Both the position numbers and the translations under genes were made by a program. Positions 60,028 through 64,000 of a stretch of 64,000 bases of DNA are shown here, one piece after another. Under the pieces are notes generated by a model. It did not search any database, was not told where the DNA came from, and saw only the letters and a list, made by a program, of their open reading frames with translations. Each line of letters starts with the position of its first letter. The first letter of the stretch is position 1. The DNA is from Nocardia pseudobrasiliensis NBRC 108224 (GTDB lineage Bacteria; Actinomycetota; Actinomycetes; Mycobacteriales; Mycobacteriaceae), in the NCBI RefSeq assembly GCF_001613105.1, contig NZ_BDBS01000051.1, forward strand, positions 26,771 through 90,770. Direction: 5' to 3'.

Positions 60028-60528
60028 ATGATCGAACGACAACGTGCGACATCCGAGCCCGCACTGCTGCAAAACAGCGAACTCGCGGAATGGGCCGTAG
60101 TACTCGATGTCGAACAGCGTCATCTCGTCGGCCGTCGGTTCACAGGCCCGGCCAGAATCAGCGGCCCCGCGGGCACCGGAAAGACCGTCGTCCGATTGCA
60201 CCGCCTTGCCCGCCACCTTCGGCGGCATTCCGGGCAGGCGCTTCGGAACTGCATCAGGCTCTGGTGGAGGCGACAGACAACTGCGGCATCGCGTACTCCG
60301 ACCTCGCGGTCATCACCGGAACCCGGAAGCGACGGCGGCTCGATCAAGGTCGGTACGGTGCACCGAGCCCAGGGGCCGGAGTTCTTCGGCGTCTTCTACG
60401 TCACCGAGCCGCCGCCCGAGGCCGAGTCGGGCGCGGATCTCGAGCGGCTGCGGCAGTGGCAACGGCAGCTGATGGTCGCGATCACCCGAGGCCGCGACCA
60501 TGCCTGGGTCGGCCTCGTACGCCGCTGA
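60028..60528 (+). pseudogene. Decayed UvrD-like superfamily 1 helicase fragment
   Basis: It opens with a good ribosome binding site (GGGGGG) and an N-terminus ending in an intact Walker A (SGPAGTGKTVV). It then loses frame: a middle piece typical of helicase motif regions (AYSDLAVITGTRKRRR) is in a different frame. The end returns to the first frame with VGTVHRAQGPEFFGVFYV and LMVAITRGRDHAWV, the motif V/VI area. Only about 165 codons of a normally 600-plus-residue protein remain, so internal deletions are certain. Confidence 0.75.
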
Positions 60529-60564
60529 TCCAATCGGCTCGACACGGTCAGTAGCCTGGTCGGC

Positions 60565-62067
60565 ATGACTGGAGTTGCAGATCGTTCGCTCGGGCCGGAA
60601 CTGGTTCGTGTGGTCGGCATCGGGGACGCCGATGTGCTTGTCGTGGGGTTGTTCAGCGGTGAGGACGGGCCGGTGCTGGCGCCCTCGGATGCGTTCGAGG
60701 ATGTGCTGGGGGATGCGCGGGAGGCGCTGGTCGAGCAGTTGCGGGCGGTGGGAGCCAAGGGGAAGGCCGAGGAGTTGACCCGGGTGCCCGCGCCGGAGGG
60801 GTTGGGGGTGACCAGTGTGCTGGCCGTCGGACTCGGGTCGGCGGAGAAGGCCGATGCCGAGCAGGTGCGCAAGTCCGCGGGTGCGGCGGGGCGGGCGCTG
60901 GCGGGGGTCGCGACCGCGGTCACCACGCTGTCGGGACTGGATCTGGGTGCGGCGGCGGAGGGGTTCTATCTGGGCGCCTACACCTTCACCCTGTTCAAGT
61001 CCGGCAAGTCCGCGCCGAAGCCGGATGAGCGGCCGGTGCAGCGGGTCGAATTCCTGGTTCCCACACCGGATTCCGGTGAGGAGGAGCTGTTCCGGGCGCA
61101 GGCGATCGCCGAGGCCGTCGCGACCGCGCGTGATTTCGTGAACACCCCGCCGAGCCATCTGTTCCCGGCCGAATTCGCCGCCCGGGCACAGCAATTGGCC
61201 GAGGCGGCCGGGCTCGAGGTCGAGGTGCTCGACGAAAAGGCCCTGGAGGCAGGCGGTTACGGCGGTGTGCTCGGCGTCGGCAAGGGTTCCTCGCGGCCGC
61301 CGCGGCTGATTCGCATCACCTATCGCGGTGGTGAGAAGAAGGTCGGGCTGATCGGCAAGGGCATCACCTTCGACACCGGCGGCATCTCCATCAAGCCCGC
61401 CGCCAATATGGAGCATATGACCTCCGATATGGGCGGTGCGGCGGCGGTCATCGCCACCACGCTGCTCGCGGCGCGGCTGAGCCTGCCGATCACGGTCACC
61501 GCGACCGTGCCGATGGCGGAGAACATGCCCTCGGCCACCGCGCAGCGGCCCGGCGACGTACTCACCCAGTACGGCGGCATAACCGTCGAGGTCATCAACA
61601 CCGACGCCGAGGGACGGCTCATCCTGGCCGACGCCATCGTGCGCGCGGGCGAGGACGATCCCGACTACCTCATCGACGTCGCCACCCTGACCGGCGCCCA
61701 GATGGTCGCCCTCGGCACCCGCACGCCCGGCGTGATGGGCACCGAGGACTTCCGCGACCGCGTGGCCCGCATCTCCCAGCGCGTCGGCGAAAACGCCTGG
61801 GCCATGCCGCTTCCCGCGGAACTGCGCGCCGATATCAATTCCAAGATCGCCGACCTCGCCAACGTCGCCCCGCACCGCTACGGCGGCATGCTCTCGGCGG
61901 GCCTGTTCCTCAAGGAATTCGTCCCGGAGTCGGCCCAGTGGGCCCACCTCGACGTGGCCGGCCCGGCCTACAACACCGGCGGCCCGTTCGGCTACATCGG
62001 CAAGGGCGGCACGGGCGTGCCGGTCCGGACACTGATCGCGGTCCTGGACGACATCGCGGCGGAGTAG
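60565..62067 (+). CDS. pepA: Leucyl (cytosol) aminopeptidase
   Basis: A 500-residue M17 aminopeptidase (Rv2213 position). The N-terminal alpha/beta domain (about 1-170) is followed by the catalytic domain with the metal ligands in GKGITFDTGGISIKP and NTDAEGRLIL, plus MTSDMGGAAAV and TLTGAQMVALG. It releases N-terminal residues from peptides and works as a hexamer in the cytosol. A strong terminator lies just beyond the stop. Confidence 0.94.
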   Translation: MTGVADRSLGPELVRVVGIGDADVLVVGLFSGEDGPVLAPSDAFEDVLGDAREALVEQLRAVGAKGKAEELTRVPAPEGLGVTSVLAVGLGSAEKADAEQVRKSAGAAGRALAGVATAVTTLSGLDLGAAAEGFYLGAYTFTLFKSGKSAPKPDERPVQRVEFLVPTPDSGEEELFRAQAIAEAVATARDFVNTPPSHLFPAEFAARAQQLAEAAGLEVEVLDEKALEAGGYGGVLGVGKGSSRPPRLIRITYRGGEKKVGLIGKGITFDTGGISIKPAANMEHMTSDMGGAAAVIATTLLAARLSLPITVTATVPMAENMPSATAQRPGDVLTQYGGITVEVINTDAEGRLILADAIVRAGEDDPDYLIDVATLTGAQMVALGTRTPGVMGTEDFRDRVARISQRVGENAWAMPLPAELRADINSKIADLANVAPHRYGGMLSAGLFLKEFVPESAQWAHLDVAGPAYNTGGPFGYIGKGGTGVPVRTLIAVLDDIAAE

Positions 62068-62074
62068 CAACCGG

Positions 62075-62109
62075 CCCTGATGCCCGGCCTCGGCGGCCGG
62101 GCATCAGGG
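62075..62109 (+). terminator. Terminator hairpin after pepA
   Basis: 15-bp perfect stem CCCTGATGCCCGGCC with complement and a five-base loop, eight bases after the pepA stop. Confidence 0.85.
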
Positions 62110-62154
62110 ATATGAGAAGGGCCGCTTCGCGTTCGGGATTCCATTGCAAGCCCG

Positions 62155-62378
62155 CTGCCCTTCCGCGTTCCCGTTGCGGCGGCTGCCCTTCCGCGTTCCC
62201 GTTGCGGCGGCTGCCCTTCCGCGTTCCCGTTGCGGCGGCTGCCCTTCCGCGTTCCCGTTGCGGCGGCTGCCCTTCCGCGTTCCCGTTACGGCCGCTGCCC
62301 TTCCGCGTTCCCGTTACGGCCTCTGCCCCTCCGCGTTCCCATCGCAGCCGCTGCCCCTTCACTTCCCCGCCGTCCGGC
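62155..62378. repeat. 28-bp tandem repeat array
   Basis: Seven contiguous 28-base units from 62155, of the form CTGCCCTTCCGCG followed by TTCCCGTTGCGGCGG, plus a decayed eighth. The first four are nearly identical; the last ones drift (GCGG to ACGG, ATCG). There are no spacers. Short ORFs through it exist in all frames because 28 is not a multiple of three; none is convincing. It fills most of the 364-base gap after pepA. Confidence 0.95.
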
Positions 62379-62431
62379 CGCCAGGCCGGGCGGCGGGGCC
62401 GCGAATTCCTAAGGGACGGTAAATCTTCGGG

Positions 62432-62782
62432 TCAGTCGATCCGGGGGTCCCGTAGCTCGTCCTCCAGCGCGCGCTTGCGCTCGATGCGGCGGCGGGCGTC
62501 GTAGTCGCGCATACGTTGGGGGTAGCCCGTGCGGGATACGTCGTAGACGGGGATCTTCAGCCAGCCGGACAGGCGGCGCGCGCCCTGTTCGCCGACTATG
62601 CGGCGGGTCCATTCGCCGTCCGCGGCCACCAGGACGACTGTGACATCGGTCACTGTTGTCTTGGGTTCGATGTATGCCTCGGCGCCGATATGGGTGCGTA
62701 CCCAGTCGGCCAGGTACCGGGCATCGGTCGCGTCGACGATCCCGCCCGGCCCGCCGCGGCGGAAACGATCCAGCAAACCCAT
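62432..62782 (-). CDS. Conserved-looking hypothetical protein, 116 aa
   Basis: ATG 62782 has GGAGG upstream. There is a basic N-terminus (MGLLDRFRRGGPGG), a compact alpha/beta middle (YLADWVRTHIGAEAYIEPK and VTVVLVAADGEWTRRIVGEQ), then KIPVYDVSRTGYPQRMRDYD and a highly charged helix. It resembles small cytosolic proteins encoded next to the dlaT/sucB genes in related genera, but no function is known. It is divergent from dlaT across 272 bases, which must hold the promoters; I see no other feature there. Confidence 0.65.
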   Translation of the reverse strand: MGLLDRFRRGGPGGIVDATDARYLADWVRTHIGAEAYIEPKTTVTDVTVVLVAADGEWTRRIVGEQGARRLSGWLKIPVYDVSRTGYPQRMRDYDARRRIERKRALEDELRDPRID

Positions 62783-63054
62783 CTCCGCCCACCTCCTCTT
62801 CCTGCACCGGAGATGTTCACACCCGGTGCATCGATAGTGCCAGGAATCGGGACATACCCGGCGACGGCCCGCCCCGGGCATCCTCGCCCAACACAGCCGC
62901 CCTGTGCCACGGGCCGCGTCGACGAGTGCAAGGATGGAGAGTCGGAACAAGAACCACGGTTCTCCGGTACCGACATTCGCCGCGACCCGCGGTGGGCGCC
63001 CACCGAGAGATGAACTGTTGTAGACCCGTCGAGCAGTTAGAGGAGTCAACGGAC

Positions 63055-64000
63055 ATGGCCTTCTCCGTCCAGATGCCAGCTCTTGGTGAGAGCGTCACCG
63101 AGGGCACTGTGACCAGGTGGCTGAAGCAGGAAGGAGACACGGTCGAGGTCGACGAGCCCCTGCTCGAGGTATCCACCGACAAGGTCGACACCGAAATCCC
63201 GTCGCCCGCGGCTGGTGTGCTCACCAAGATCGTCGCCAAGGAGGACGACGTCGTCGAGGTCGGCGGCGAGCTGGGTGTGATCGGCGACGCCAACGAGGCG
63301 CCCGCCCAGGAATCCGCCCCCGCCCCGCAGGCCGAACAGACCCCGGCCCAACAACCCGAACCGCAGCAGCAGGCCCCGGCCCAGGAGTCCGCTCCGCAGC
63401 CCGCGGCCCAGCAGCAGCCCGCCGCCTCGTCCGGCGCCGCCTCCGGTACCCCGGTCAAGATGCCCGAACTGGGCGAGTCCGTGACCGAGGGCACCGTCAC
63501 CCGCTGGCTCAAGGCGGTCGGCGACGACGTGGCGGTCGACGAGCCGCTGCTCGAGGTGTCCACCGACAAGGTCGACACCGAGATCCCCTCCCCGGTGGCC
63601 GGCACCCTGCTGGAGATCACCGCGCAGGAGGACGATGTCGTCGCCGTCGGCGGTCAGCTCGGTGTGATCGGCAGCGGTCAGCCCGCCGCCCAGTCGGCCC
63701 CGGCCCCGCAGCCCAAGCCGGAACCGGTCCAGCAACAGGCCCCCGCTCCGCAGCCGGAGCCCGAGCCCGAGCCGAAGCCGGAACCCGCGCCGCAGCCGAA
63801 GGCCGAAGCGCCCCAGCCCAAGCCGCAGCCCGCGCCGTCCGCTCCGGCCGGTGGCAATGGCAACGGCGAGGCCCCCTACGTCACCCCGCTGGTCCGCAAG
63901 CTGGCCGCCGAGCACAACGTCGATCTGGCGTCGGTGCAGGGCTCCGGCGTCGGCGGTCGCATCCGCAAGCAGGATGTGCTCGCCGCGGCCGAGCCGAAGC
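63055..64000 (+). CDS. sucB: Dihydrolipoamide acyltransferase (E2), C-terminus cut by window edge
   Basis: E2 component of 2-oxoacid dehydrogenase complexes (M. tuberculosis DlaT, Rv2215). The first 315 residues are present. There are two lipoyl domains (about 3-78 and 123-198), each with the lipoyl Lys in EVSTDKVDTEIPSP, joined by Gln/Pro/Ala-rich linkers, and a peripheral-subunit-binding domain (YVTPLVRKLAAEHNVDLASV, then GSGVGGRIRKQDVL). The catalytic domain lies beyond the edge. The ATG follows AGAGGAG. It serves pyruvate and possibly 2-oxoglutarate dehydrogenase. Confidence 0.93.
   Translation, partial: MAFSVQMPALGESVTEGTVTRWLKQEGDTVEVDEPLLEVSTDKVDTEIPSPAAGVLTKIVAKEDDVVEVGGELGVIGDANEAPAQESAPAPQAEQTPAQQPEPQQQAPAQESAPQPAAQQQPAASSGAASGTPVKMPELGESVTEGTVTRWLKAVGDDVAVDEPLLEVSTDKVDTEIPSPVAGTLLEITAQEDDVVAVGGQLGVIGSGQPAAQSAPAPQPKPEPVQQQAPAPQPEPEPEPKPEPAPQPKAEAPQPKPQPAPSAPAGGNGNGEAPYVTPLVRKLAAEHNVDLASVQGSGVGGRIRKQDVLAAAEPK

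Noticed and set aside
59068..60528. 486-codon ORF across the TetR gene and helicase remnant
   Set aside because: The first two thirds are an out-of-frame shadow of the TetR gene; only the part from 60028 carries helicase motifs.
62155..62378. CRISPR array
   Set aside because: The 28-base units are contiguous with no spacers, and no cas genes are present; it is a tandem minisatellite.

Overview
The window is high-GC DNA from a mycolic-acid actinomycete, most likely Nocardia or a close relative in Nocardiaceae (inference). The main evidence is gene order: from the left edge to about 62 kb the backbone follows, with insertions and local rearrangement, the Mycobacterium tuberculosis Rv2175c-Rv2215 interval. 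It includes pknL, aroG, an Rv2179c-type exoribonuclease, plsC, pimB', ripC-type NlpC/P60 hydrolases, trpD, ctaE-qcrCAB, ctaF-ctaC, asnB, an adenosine kinase, an erpA-type Fe-S carrier, cobS, a cobT domain, ilvE, gcvT, a leucyl aminopeptidase and the dlaT/sucB dihydrolipoamide acyltransferase, which is cut by the right edge.

Layout. 0-16.6 kb: kinase PknL with four PASTA domains; the shikimate entry enzyme AroG; an envelope and PIM-related minus-strand operon (PimB', two START-like proteins, an ArsA-like ATPase with no ordinary start codon, a CxxCPxC protein, a ROK sugar kinase, then PlsC); two NlpC/P60 peptidoglycan hydrolases; and an exonuclease/GIY-YIG protein. 16.6-18.3 kb: an accessory marR-monooxygenase (TetX-like) pair with paired palindromic operators. 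18.9-23.4 kb: the cytochrome bc1 genes with ctaE (ctaE-qcrC-qcrA-qcrB). 24-26 kb: trpD and a secreted DUF218 protein.

26.0-32.3 kb is the most interesting block. It is a tightly packed six-gene minus-strand cluster: cysD, cysNC (ATP sulfurylase plus APS kinase), a DUF1214 protein, an SDR, a PAPS-type sulfotransferase and a MaoC hydratase. A divergent IclR-type regulator lies next to it, with a perfect palindrome between. It looks like a self-contained operon that makes PAPS and uses it to sulfate an unknown lipid or steroid-like substrate.

33.3-41.9 kb is accessory: an erythromycin-esterase-like enzyme, a second DUF218 protein, an MFS exporter broken by a one-base frameshift, a cytochrome P450 with an unusual I-helix, a secreted alpha/beta hydrolase, an NmrA-like protein and an FAD oxidase. 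41.9-64 kb returns to backbone: ctaF, ctaC, asnB, a Tat-exported purple acid phosphatase, cobS and a CobU-CobT fusion that together complete cobalamin lower-ligand assembly, a GNAT enzyme, a GlxA-type regulator, erpA, adoK, a metallo-beta-lactamase-fold hydrolase, gcvT-ilvE, a zinc-ribbon TetR, a decayed UvrD-like helicase, the aminopeptidase and dlaT.

Repeats stand out. There is a 77-bp tandem array in which every unit is a 26-codon ORF whose stop overlaps the next start, feeding into the GNAT gene. There is also a 28-bp array behind the aminopeptidase gene, 21-bp arrays behind qcrB and in front of the IclR gene, an 80-odd-bp degenerate repeat between cobS and cobUT, and a long inverted repeat at 52.6 kb. 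No rRNA, tRNA, insertion sequence, prophage or CRISPR array was recognised. Family and synteny statements come from recall of sequences and motifs, not from database searches.
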